In this document: positions 26,958 to 38,512 of the stretch, piece after piece
How the letters are laid out: the number at the start of each line of letters is the position of its first letter
How positions within the stretch are numbered: the first letter of the stretch is position 1
Assembly (NCBI RefSeq): GCF_902150065.1
Contig: NC_044001.1
Location: 19,907,439-19,971,438 of the forward strand
Source: Myripristis murdjan
Lineage: Eukaryota > Chordata > Actinopteri > Holocentriformes > Holocentridae
Direction of reading: 5' to 3'
DNA length: 64,000 bases
The notes under the pieces: model-generated
Databases searched by the model: none
Told to the model about the DNA's origin: nothing
Seen by the model: the letters and a program-made list of their open reading frames with translations, nothing else
Program-made: the position numbers and the translations under genes

Positions 26958-28079
26958 CTGAAAGCAGGAACTCACAAATTAGTGTCATGTTGACATTTGT
27001 AAAAGCCTACAGCTTCATTAAAATTCTCTGACTAAGTGATGAGAGAAGTGTGATGACCAATCAACTAAAATAAACACAGACAGGCTGTCAGCTAGTCAAT
27101 GAAGATTTCCCTGATGTAAAGGCAACTTAACATACACAACATGGCATTACAGAAACACACTTGGGTGCTGCAGTGTGCAATTACAGAAGTGTACCTGATA
27201 TAAGCTAGAAAAATATATTTTAAAATCACACAGTAAATACTTTTGGTGAAATTCTGTGTCTTTTTCAAAACTACAAAAACAATATAAAGTTGCTCCTTTA
27301 AGGATGTTATTCCACATTTCAAGATCCAAAAGTAAAATTTATGGTAAATATTAATATACTAATCAGCAAATTCTTCACTGGCAAACGTCTTTTACCACAA
27401 GAGAAACTGTTTACTGTACATCCGAGTTTATTTTTTCTACTTATCTATCTAAAACCACATAAGAACAATAAAGTTTCTGTTGAGCCGAATGCTATAACTG
27501 CATCTCTGCCTATAATGTAATTTGCCCTTTATTTCTGCCATCTCTTTCTCGCTATTTTAAGTTGTACACTTAATTATGGCCACCGTTATTTTTTCTGAAT
27601 TTTATTTTTCTCTTGTAGTTTACTGAATTTTTAAAACGAACCATTTGTGAAAGGCAGTTATTCAGCTGTTTCGATACAAATACAGTTTAAAAAAAAAAAA
27701 AACTGCTTGAGAAGTATGACGAGCTCAGCAATGTTTTGTAGCCATCCAGAGATTAGTCGGGTCCGTCCTGTTAGCTGGCCACTGTTTGGAAAGCTATCAA
27801 GCATCTTCCCTGTCTTAAAGTAGCGGTGGACGTTTACAACCTCACTAAGTACAACACGGTAGCTATCACCGTTTACAAAGGTAACTCAAAAACATCATTT
27901 CGGCATTTCGTTGCACCGTAAAATCTTCGTTTTGAAGTTGTCCGCCTTAATCCAACGACAGTGACCACAAACTTGTGCGTTTTTGTTTGTTTAAGGTAGA
28001 CTCGCGTTCACGTCAGCTAAGGTTAGCTTGTTGACTGAGGCCTTGGCTTGATTTGAACGAAGGACATAGACACACTCAC

Positions 28080-28740
28080 CGATAAAGACTCACTGCTTCA
28101 CATTTCATCCGGAAACAACGCCAGCTAATACACTGAAAAGGGCTCGATAGCAACTTAGCAATGCTAGCTAGTGCGGAAACACCTCACACGAATGCCCCGT
28201 TTAGTTCCACAGAGGGAAAAGGTAGCATACATCAACCCAACGCAGTGTTAACTAGACACGACTCCAGCAAATACACAGCGCCCGTTTCTCCATTTCGTTG
28301 CACTGCAGTCAGTGCAGGTTAGCTGCTAAAAATAAACACGGATACTGTGGCTAGCTGCATCATTGATTGATATACAGTAACATGGCTGAAAAATACAGAA
28401 ACGTATCATTAGCCTTAGCTGTCAGACAACGTCAAGCTGTAATTACGTCAAGTGCATAAAACGCAAACCTGTGACTTGTTGTGCGTCTGATGTGCCGCTG
28501 TAAAAGATCGATGTTGCAGTGGCGAAATTCAGCAGCGGTCTGTAAGAACCCCGGGCGGCTGTCAGAAAAACAACCTAGTGCCAAGCTAGCCACATCTGAA
28601 GCTACGAGGAGCTCCTGTTGTAATAGCAAGCCGCCGAAGAACAGCAGATCCACTTCCGCCGACTTCAAAATAAAAGCACACGTGCAGCCGTCTCCAAATG
28701 TGTGGCCTAGGTGCAAGAATGATGGTGGTTAATATCAGGG
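28080..28740 (-). promoter_or_regulatory. klhl28: KLHL28 5' UTR exon(s) and promoter region
   Basis: Two plausible minus-strand 5' exons with good donors are visible. One ends at 28469 (CACAG|GTTTGC); the other ends near 28081 (TATCG|GTGAGT). Either would join the acceptor at 26958 that directly precedes the start codon. The sequence from 28500 to 28700 is comparatively GC-rich. The reading frame over this stretch looks fortuitous. Which exon is used needs transcript data. Confidence 0.45.
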
Positions 28741-28925
28741 GCGTAACAAATGTCTGAGAGAAAATGTTTGGCCATTTATGGTGTCTTGCATTTTTGCTCA
28801 ACCTCACATAAGTAAAACGTCAGGAAAATCATAACACACATAATCCATCCTTTTTTATACATATTTTTATATTTCTTATTTCTTCTTTGTTGTTTTGTTA
28901 TAGTTTAATTCTTCTCTGCAACTGA

Positions 28926-28980
28926 CCCAATTTCCCTTTGGGGATCAATACAGTATATCTGATTCTGATTCTGATTCTGA
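28926..28980 (+). mobile_element. LINE 3' tail with ATTCTG repeats
   Basis: The motif CCCAATTTCCCTTTGGGGATC followed by AATACAGTAT and a (TGATTC)n run is the common 3' end of a teleost LINE family. A second copy in the opposite orientation lies at 61893-61940. The body upstream is not recognisable, so this is probably a heavily truncated insertion. Confidence 0.7.
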
Positions 28981-29040
28981 CTGCTAAAATAATATTTGCT
29001 GATGTGTGTTGATGTGGATAGATGTCAGTGTTTGATTTAG

Positions 29041-29407
29041 GCGCTGTTTACACTTGGTTTTAACGTGTTTGGGTGGTTGGATCACAACTGGATGGCACTA
29101 AACACAAGTGTTAACAACCACAAAGATGCAGTGTGATCCAGTCACTCAAACCATTTACTTAGGTGGGCTTGGACACATTTGACCACATTTCATTTGTAGT
29201 GTAAATGCTAATGAGTCCTGATACCTGCACGCCAATAAAGTAGTGAATGAAGTGATGTGGGCAGTAATGAAATCTGCACACAAGTGGTCAGCTAAAGACG
29301 CTTTTGAGATACATGATAAAGACAAGTGTAAATCGTGATGTGTCTCGGCTGTCTGTTTGTGTCCGAAACACACAAAATGTATGTTAAAACCAAGTGCAAA
29401 CAGGGGG
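29041..29407. mobile_element. 367-bp non-autonomous DNA element with TIRs and TTAG flanks
   Basis: The left end reads GCGCTGTTTACACTTGG and continues TTTTAAC. The right end in reverse reads CCCCCTGTTTGCACTTGG and continues TTTTAAC. The block is flanked by TTAG at 29037-29040 and 29408-29411. No coding potential is seen. The superfamily is unclear: a 4-bp duplication is unusual for hAT-like ends and may be part of a longer, mutated one. Confidence 0.78.
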
Positions 29408-29874
29408 TTAGTTACACTGTATATGTGCTCGCTGTCCATCAGTTGCACCGTTTTAAGTCGAATAGCTAAGGTTTTATTATATTACAGGGATTTTCAGTCC
29501 AGTCCTCAGAGACCCCAAATTTTCCCATTCAGTTCATATTTAATGAGTCATAGCTTTACTGAGTAGTTTAGGTGTGCTTTAGCCCAAGAACAACTTGTAT
29601 ATGGGGGAAGTGGAATTTGTGAGGAGCCCCTGAGGGCTGGACTGAAGACCCACATCTGTTTGATTGTCACCATAAAGTACATTAAGATGAAGCTGACTGT
29701 ACAGTCATTTTGAAGTCGTGGTTGTGACACATGGAGACACTGGGGAACATGGCCAATACTCATTGTAATGATGCTGTACTGACACAGAATAGTTTTACCC
29801 CACACCACTTGGGTTCACAACTGGGGATGTTAATCGAAGATTAATTTATTTCCATTATGAATTTGATCAGTTAA

Positions 29875-30045
29875 GGCGCCCCGGTAGCTCACCTGATAGA
29901 GTATTTGTCAAGGCTGACAAATGGTCATGCAAATTCAAACCTGGGCCTTTTGCTGCATGTCATCCCCTCTCTCCAGTTACAGTGGAGGGAGACAGGACCT
30001 GTCCTGTCTCCCTCTACTGTAACTCAAATAAAGCAGAAAAGATTC
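29875..30045 (+). mobile_element. tRNA-derived SINE
   Basis: It starts GGCGCCCCGGTAGCTCACCT, which contains an A-box-like TAGCTCACCTGATAGAG. A degenerate B-box follows near 29920-29940, then the block TTTTGCTGCATGTCATCCCC typical of a teleost tRNA SINE, and a tail with AAATAAAG near 30030. The tail carries a 50-nt near-perfect hairpin at 29975-30024. Confidence 0.78.
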
Positions 30046-31559
30046 AGTGTGGGCTAAGTTACAATAGACAAGGACATTTTGTGCTCCTGCCTCTCAAATG
30101 TTTTCGAACTAGAACATCCCTATAAATACACTGTTTTCATATATCTATTCTACGTCTTAAATATCCACTATGAGGGGAATTGTGCACAAGGTAATTTAAG
30201 TACCTGTTTTATTCTAGGTTTTACTTACCTGTTTTACTTTACTGTACAAGTAACAACTGAGCACATTGTAATTTAAGTACCTGTTTTACTCTTGCAGAAA
30301 AAAAAAATCATGAAATATACCATTATTATTAATACCCCTCTGACCAATGGTCTTGTTCCTTTAACCTACATCATCCTTAGCTCTCTCAGTATTTATTCTT
30401 CTTTTGTTGTAGGCCCTAGGTCTTTGTTCCCTCATTTCTATGTTCTGCCCTGCACTCAGTGAAATAGCAATGAGGGCGATGACTATTACACCCTAAAGAA
30501 AAATATTCATATGTTCATATGTGGGCAATGACTATCCCTGCTGAGGGTGCAGGGTGTATTAAGCTGTCCTGAGACAGAGTTCACAGCCAGTTGCTGGGTA
30601 AGTGGAGCCACAGCCTACATGTTAATATGGGCAGAACCTGCATAATACAATAATTTGTAATTCAGCATGTCCACAGTTATGGAGGCTAAATATGCTTCCC
30701 AAAATGTTTAAACATGTGAAATAGTGGCTGCACACTGCACAGGAGAGTTTTGAGCATGAAAGAAGTGTTTCAGAAAATTGCAAGTGAATGCAAACTACTT
30801 CTTCATTTACATCTACTAACAAAGTCTGTCTGTCTTTTTTTTTTATTTTTTTTTTAAAGAATTGTTTACAGTTATTTACCAATGAAACTATGGATGTATA
30901 GACGCACACTATTTTTAGTAATATGCCATCTGTTTGCTCTGACACCAATATTATAATGTATGCTGGTGGTACAGTAATTTTTGCTGATGGAAATACATAG
31001 GAACAGGTTGCACACCAACTGACTAATACCCTGGATAACATTACCTTATAGCTAAAAAAGATGCTGACTGCAACTGAATGTGTTAAAAATTGTATACAGG
31101 TGTGCCACCAAATCAGTCGACCACAGCGAAAATCCAGATATCCTCATATAGGTGAAAGGATGCAATAAAATAATGTCTGTCTCTTTTATTGACTCATATG
31201 TGGTTTGCCCCCCCCTCACTGATTATGTATGTGTAAGATGCATCATGTTTGAACTAGAGCTTGAAATGCTGTGTTTACTATTTTGGAGTAAAAAAAAAAA
31301 AACAAAAAAAAAACTTCCATAAGGATATATTATTGGTCAATGTTGTTTCCACATAAAAACGCAGATGATTTAAAATGTAGATGTAATAAAGACATGTAAT
31401 AAAGGATTTTACAGATGAGCAACATCTGCTCAGCTATATCTCACCTGCCACACAAAGTATCACAATATCTTGAACAATGGAGTCTGCTGGACAGATTATT
31501 TTTATTGGTTATTGCAGTATGTACTAACTATTTATCATTTATTATTTATCAACCAATAG

Positions 31560-31705
31560 ACAGTGGCTACTCAAGTAGAAGTACTGTACTTTGTTCATAG
31601 TTTACTTCAGTAGAAGTACTGCTGTGAAAGTCTACTGCAGTAAAAGTAAAAAGTTGTTCATTTAAAATGTACTCGGTAAAAGTTAGAGTTACTTTTTCAA
31701 AAGAG
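31560..31705. repeat. Dispersed repeat with degenerate AGTAGAAGTACT / GTAAAAGTA units
   Basis: The stretch repeats variants of AAGTAGAAGTACT, AGTAAAAGTA and GGTAAAAGTTA. This is the pattern of a small fish DNA element with internal subrepeats. Boundaries are not definable by eye. Confidence 0.5.
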
Positions 31706-32159
31706 TAACTGTGTTAGGTGTGATCTTTTCTATGCACTTATAAAAAGGTAAAAGTTCAAACTAGATTCTTTTAAAGGTGCATTCTGCAAAATTGCCAGGG
31801 GTTGATTTGAAGTGAGGACCCCGTAGACTCAACTGACAAATAGTGGAATAGGCACACGATTGTTGAGTCTACATGGTTCTCACAGTAAGACCAATTGTCT
31901 AATATTAGTCCTCCTTTTTCCATATTTATTCCACAGACTCTACCAAAGTTAAACGGTTAATTTCGTGAGGTTAATGAGGGAACACCTGTGAACTCAGGGG
32001 ATTGAGACAGTAATAATAGGCCTAATATAAAATAATGTACAGTATATTTCATTATTGATCGTTGGAGTAGACAACAATGAAAACATTAAGAATCCCGGTC
32101 AGCCATATAATTCTATTTAGTTTAGAGGTTCTTATTCTCATTTAATTTCTTTCTTTTTA

Positions 32160-33404
32160 GGGCCCGAGCACTGGAACAGTGCGAAGCCCTATTGTTTTTG
32201 CTTCGTTTTTTTTTCTTATTATTATTATCTCGTGTCATTAGGCCTTAATTTGACCCCCTAAACATGCTCAAAAACTCACCAAATTCGGCATGCAGGCCAG
32301 GTCTGGTGAAAAATTTGATAAAATGGACAAACGGACCCCCTAAGTCCAAAAATGGGCTCGGTAGCGCCACCTAGGCACACAAAGGCAGCCGCTGTGGCCC
32401 ACAGGAATGTGATAGAAACACCAAACCAACGCCGAAATGTAGGTCTCATCAAGGCCTACAAATCACCCGCTGACACCCCCCCTCTAAAACCAACAGGAAG
32501 TCCGCAATTTGCGTTGGAATGTTCACATTCTCGGCCAAAATTCCGCTTTGAACAAAATCTATCTCCTCCCAGGGCGTAAATGGCAGCGGCTTGAAAATTT
32601 AACAGATGACAGAGGACACAGTGCTGAACAAAAGTTGCTAAAGACTTATTAATTTGAATCGTTTGGATTTTATAAGCCCTCAAAGTCAGTGGCCAAAACC
32701 AAAACCTCATTTTTTCCCATGGAGTTTGGTGTGCAGAGGCTGACACTTGGCACTAATTAGGCCCCTGGAGTCTAAAGTAAAAGTCTGACGGCTTTGAAAA
32801 CTATGCAGATGGAAAGAGGACAAAACTTCCTACCAAAACATGTAGTTTTGATGTGGATTGGACCAAGTTTGTGGGAGCTGTGAAGAGTTTTCAAATGTTT
32901 TTGACTCTGGTGTGCTCTGCTCTGCACTCTGCCTGGACATGTGACTCACTCTAGCTGCCTCAGGAATGCGCAATACACACCCATTGTAAGAGCTCAGAGG
33001 GAGCAGAAAACACTCAAACTAAAGATAGCAAAATCATGTAAATGGGAGATTTATAGATCCGAGTCTCGTGACTCGTTTAACCTTTGAATCAAGTCTGTAA
33101 CTCAAACGGTGACCGAGCTGTGATCCCTCAAACAGGAGTGGGTTTTATGGATTTCTCCATTGGATTGAATGAGGATTTCTCTGTCTGCCTGCATTTTGCT
33201 GTGATCATGCCACAGCTGCCAGTACTCGTGTCGGTCACACACCAGGACTTCCGCGGCCTTTCAAAATAAAAGCCCAAAACTCTTTCAAAATAAAAGCACC
33301 GAAAAATACACTTCAAAATGGCATAAACGGACGAATTATCTGCACTTCGACGCGCGCCATCCCCGACGTGCACAGGGGGGCGAGGGCCCGTCCAACGCTG
33401 CTTG
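32160..33404 (+). mobile_element. Dispersed 1.2-kb non-coding element with GGGCCC ends, upstream of TOGARAM1
   Basis: It begins GGGCCCGAGCACTGGAACAG, in which GCACTG-GAA-CAGTGC forms a small hairpin, and ends near CGAGGGCCCG followed by a short ACGCTGCTTG. The body has blocks I associate with a very abundant fish repeat, such as CCCCCTAAACATGCTCAAAA and GTAGCGCCACCTAGG. It encodes no recognisable protein. The class is uncertain: short GGGCCC inverted ends argue for a DNA element. It ends directly before the putative TOGARAM1 promoter. Confidence 0.6.
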
Positions 33405-34370
33405 TTTCTTATTTACTTTTGATAGCATCCTGCGCCGCACACACGTGACAGCCCCCCGAGCTCCTGGAGACGGGAGCTCGCGTCACCATGGAAGCGCTCC
33501 GTTTGCGACATGTATTCGCCATTTTGCTGCCTCGGTGTATGTGGGCTTTTCGCCGAATGCCTCTGTAGCTCCAAAGTGTTTTAACACACCAGTTACCTGC
33601 TAATGTTACAAACAATGATACATGTGTATATCTACATGTATTTAGAGAACAGGAGCCGCCGGAGCATGTCATGGAAATTTTGACGACGTATTTACTCTGG
33701 TCGAGCGTCACCGAAGGAGCACTTGAGGGAATGCGAGGTCTGTTTTTTGCTGTTTTCCTAACTTTGCCAGCTCGACCTAACATAACGTTGGTTAGCCTGG
33801 CTAGGTAGCTTAGCACTGTTTGAGCCATGTATGCAGTCGGGTGATTAGGTTACTTAACGTTAGTGTATATTTATCGCTAGTCCAGTGGAGGCTTTGCACT
33901 GTATTGGAAGTGTCTGGGTTGCAGTCGACATCGTTGCTATGAAGTAACGTTACGTTAGCGGGGACGAGACTACAGGAGAGGCTATTTTAACTACCGTGCA
34001 GACACGGTGCCAGTGACAGCCACAAGTGGTTGTGTGTTTCTGGCGCTTAACTAGGGTTATTTTGTTCCCTTTGCTGGACTCGATGTTGTGTAGCAATAAC
34101 ACTGTCTATCGTCAGTCCATATAACGTGACTGTAATCACTGTTCAGTGCTGCAACATGTTTACTTACAATGTTTCTGATGCTCTCACGACGCATTTCACT
34201 CTTGATTCTGGTCATTTTCACTATATTAGATTTAGTGCGATTCGATATACATCTCATTGTATGTATGTATACTTTAGTTAATTTTTTATGTTTTGGATTT
34301 ATAAACCTCGCAACAGGAATGCATTTCTGCATCGCCAGCCACTCGGGATGGAGCCTCGGAGGAAAGAAGG
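33405..34370 (+). promoter_or_regulatory. togaram1: TOGARAM1 promoter and 5' UTR region
   Basis: The interval has CG-rich patches at 33420-33540 and 33640-33740 and a plausible 5' exon ending at 33738 (GCGAG|GTCTGT). A candidate acceptor lies at 34316 (GCAACAG|GAATGC) before the first coding exon. Splicing the two does not give a long open frame, so the 5' exon would be non-coding. No TOG1-like coding sequence is present here. Confidence 0.5.
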
Positions 34371-37300
34371 ATGTTGTTATCCTCACTGGATTGTGTTTAC
34401 GCCTTTGATTTCTCAAGTTTGACAACATCCTCAAGACCATCAATGATGATACTTGGATTGATCTCCCAGGAGTTACACGAGCAGTTGCTGGACCTGAAGA
34501 ATTACCAAAATCGCACAAATGGGGTAGAAGAACTTAAACACGTCCTCTCAGAATTGGACATGAAGTTAGTACCATCTGACAGTATTGAGGAGTTCATCAA
34601 TTTTCTCCCGAGGCTTCTTGATGACAGCAATTTTAAAGTATTGTATGGCACCTTACAAGTCATAAACTTACTCATACAGAGGCTAGATTCCCATGTAGAC
34701 AGATATTTCAAGCAAATAGCTTTTGTGGCTCTGAAGGCCCTAGGGGACACTCACACGGTCACCAGGACTGAATACATGAACGTGTTTCGACAGCTAATGA
34801 AAATTGTGGGGCCTCAACAAGTGTTGGATCTTGTAATTGGAAACCTGAAACACAAGAATTCAAGGGTTCGAGAAGACGTCCTTAATATCATCATGGCAGC
34901 TATGCTCACTCATCCCAGGAAGGAGTTCAACATCCCTAAACTCTGTTTTGAAGTTGCACCATATCTGGCAGACAGCAAAAGGAAGGTCCGCCATGCAGCC
35001 CTTGAGCTAGTTGCAGTTTTTGACCATTGCCTTGATACAGGAAAAAAGCAGCCACTGATGAAAGCTGTGGACATGGTGGAGCTCAATGAGGATGTGGAAG
35101 GCCTTATGGCAGCTGTGCAGGCAAGACGAGCAAGACGCATCCTTCCTAAACTTTCCTCAGAGGGGATGGTGGAGTATGCCTTGGTGCTGCCCAAACCAGG
35201 ACAGCGGTGCTCCCCACAGTCTGGTTCTGGAGCTGACATAGACTGGGTGCTCAGTGGAGGGCGGATAAGCAGTGCCAGGAGCCACCGAACTGAACCAGGC
35301 TCTGATCGGTTGTATGGTTATGGCAGCTTAGGCTCCCTCACTGATGACTTTCCACTTCAGAGGAGGATTGTCAGTGCAGGTAAAGGGAAGAACAAGCTAC
35401 CCTGGGAGATGTCAAGCCGCTCATCCACTGAAAGTGACCAGTCATGCAGCGCCCCCAATGGAAAATGCTCTGACCAGGTGGGTCCATCATCACTGATTGT
35501 CATACTCACATTTATCTCATAGGTTAATTATGTAATCTGCACATATTTATGCATTTACCTTACATTGTTATTGGCTTTATAATGCTGTTTTCACAACTTC
35601 AGGCATATAAATTGATAGTCTGATTTAGGTTTCTTAAGATAGCTGACCAGTTTTGCAGTTTTGTCATTGATTGACACTAATGAAGCAATCAATGACTCAA
35701 CAAAATATGCACATTGATTTTGTTTAAAGGGCTTTTAAAAATAACACTGCAAATCTAAAGCCATCAGTTCTTAATAAGGTCATTTGTTGACTGCTTTAGC
35801 AGAGGTTTTAGCATCACCAAAGTGGTTGCTATATTGACTTTGAAATCACCTTGCATCTCAAGGGGCAGGCACTTTGATTGATTTCTCTGCAATCAGTCAC
35901 AAGTACAGTAATTGCAGGGAGCATGAAAGGAGGTTGTTTGTGTGTGCTTGTGTGCAAAACATGATTTCTCTGTTGGATTTGTGTCTTGCACAGTTCATAC
36001 AGGGTTTTTTAAGTTAAACCTTGATGAGACACTTCATCCTTAAATAGCTGATGTCTTGACAACCATTAATCTGCCCACTGCCTGTTAGACTACACAAAAG
36101 TCAGAATATTGAAAATCTTTTTTCCTACCTGTACACCTAATGTTTGAGTAGCCTCATTTACACCCAGAGACCATAAGCAGTCTGAAGAGCTAATGAAATC
36201 CCAGCAGTGACACTTTTCTCATAGGTTTTGGAAAACATAGATAAATGTAATTACACCTCATGATGCTGAACAGGTGGAGTAGGGCAGAGAGGGACAGGCA
36301 CATCATATTCACCTTCCTACATACAGATATGCAGTGTCATAGTCACAGCTTGGTCTGTAGCATTCACATCAGAGCCCCCGCCATCCACACACATACAGAA
36401 ACCTTTCATCATATTATACAGTATAGAAATGAGTTTAATTGGTTGAAACAGATTACATAAAATACATGTGGTTATTTTATTATATGCTTTCAGGAGTGAC
36501 ATCCCTGGAATAGGTACTGAAGGCAGCCTAGTGACAGGAGAATAAGCCTTGTAATGCCTAACGCTTTATTTGGTTAAGGCGCGAAATGTGGAGACTGTAT
36601 CATAGGGAACTATATCACTTGAAAACAAACATTAGAATAATTTATTCAGTAAACATTCAGCTATAAAGAACCAATTTGAAATTAATTCCATTGGCTATGA
36701 TGACTGGATTTATTTTATGAGGAATGAATTCACCATATTTTGTTCTGTGAACTATTACCCAGCTAAGAGCCTTCTCTTGAAAACCTTCTGTTTACAGCAG
36801 TCTCTGTTTCCCAGCAACACCATTTCCGCACAGCACACTTGTTGGAGGGGGTGTGAAACATAATTGGTTGCATCACAAGGCTGTGGTTGTAAAACAAGAC
36901 TTATTTACTGCTCTAGTGTTAATTACAATTACAGCCATCCTCAGTGCTCTGCAATGTGAGTTGATCAGATAGCAGACATTGGGAATGACCTCAGCAATAG
37001 ATGGCCTCAAAGGATCAGATGTGAGCAGTGATGTAAAAGTCTGTCATCACTCTCATTCTCTCTCTACTTCACCTATTTATCTTAGACCAGGGTTTCAAAG
37101 GAGCCATGGCTGCATCTGAAATGGCTGCAATTTGAACTTCACCCTTTTTTTTTGTTCTCAAAGGAAATGATTTTCACAGTATTTCTTCCCCTTCTTAGGT
37201 GGCCAGTGAAGACTGCCTCTCCCAGTCCAGGAAGCTGAGTCCAGAGACTTACATTCCCAGTTTTGGCAAGTGCCCACACACCTCCCTCTCCCATACACTC

Positions 37301-38440
37301 ACATGAAGTCTATGTGAGGTGACAGGTGTAGTTGAGTGGCTATCAACATTAGCTGGACTCAGAATTAGACAAGCTTTCAATTGGATTAGCATGCTGAGTT
37401 GAAGGAGCCACCCTACCACATGCTACAACAAGCTCTGAGTGAACAGGTTGCTTGGCAGATAAGTGTCATACCAGCCTCGTAAGATGCCATTGCTCTGTAC
37501 CACTTCAATTCATCTGATTACTTTAATGCATGTGGGTTGCAAGTCTGTAATATTGCAGACATGTAACAACTGAATTGTCATTTTAGTAAACAAGATTAAT
37601 CGTTGATGAGGAAGTCAGAGGCACACTCTGTGGAAACCCTTTATATAACTTTATATATCAGTTGCATTAGTAGATGTTCAATAAACAGATTGAGAGTATG
37701 AGCCATGCAGGCAGTACCATATTGAAAGTAGTAATTAAACCCCAAAAATGTCACTTCATGTTACACTGGTAGGAGAATGTAATCTCTAATGCACATGTTT
37801 CTTTTCCTCTAATTATCAATAGTCTGAGGTCCTGTAGTTAGCAAACTGCACTGGAGAATCATGTGCAGCCAGTCTGCAGTGTTACAGCTGCTGTAATTGC
37901 AACAGTGGACTGCGGGTTCAGACGGACCCTATAAGTGCAGTCCAATTAAAGAGAACTTGCCAACAGGTGCTTAAACTGACAAGCACTCAGCTAGAAGGAG
38001 AACAGTGAAGAGAAGGGCTTTAATAATGGGGAATATTCAGACTTGGTATGGGAATTACTCAGACAGAAAAGTGACGTGACATGCAAGCATGTCACGTCAC
38101 TGTTATATCACAGTTCTGATATTAGACTTTCCTTTCTCGACCCTTTTAGCTGTTTGATATCTGACTACTTACGTGGGGCTTAGGCTCACTTCCGCTGCTG
38201 CTACCATAGCTCATGTAATCTGGACACACGCTAGTTGTAATCCTTAAATAAAGATTAGAACTGTAGCAGGTGTGCTGGTGAGATTTGAAGTCAGATCTCA
38301 GTTGGCTTTTCCATACCAAATACTACTCAATTCAGGGGCTTTGCTAAGGTTTTCCTATCATGCGTAACATTGTGTAACAGTGCAAATGTCCAGTGTTTCT
38401 CTCAGTCTCTCTCAGTAAAAATAAGATGTTCAGTTCAGAT

Positions 38441-38512
<72 letters not shown>

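Noticed and set aside
28432-28716. 94-codon minus-strand frame over the KLHL28 5' region
   Set aside because: KLHL28 begins at 26957 with its known N-terminus, and this frame does not match any KLHL protein. It is best explained as 5' UTR sequence that happens to be open.
34057-34518. 153-codon minus-strand frame overlapping the first TOGARAM1 coding exon
   Set aside because: It is antisense to a well-supported TOG2 exon and resembles no known protein.
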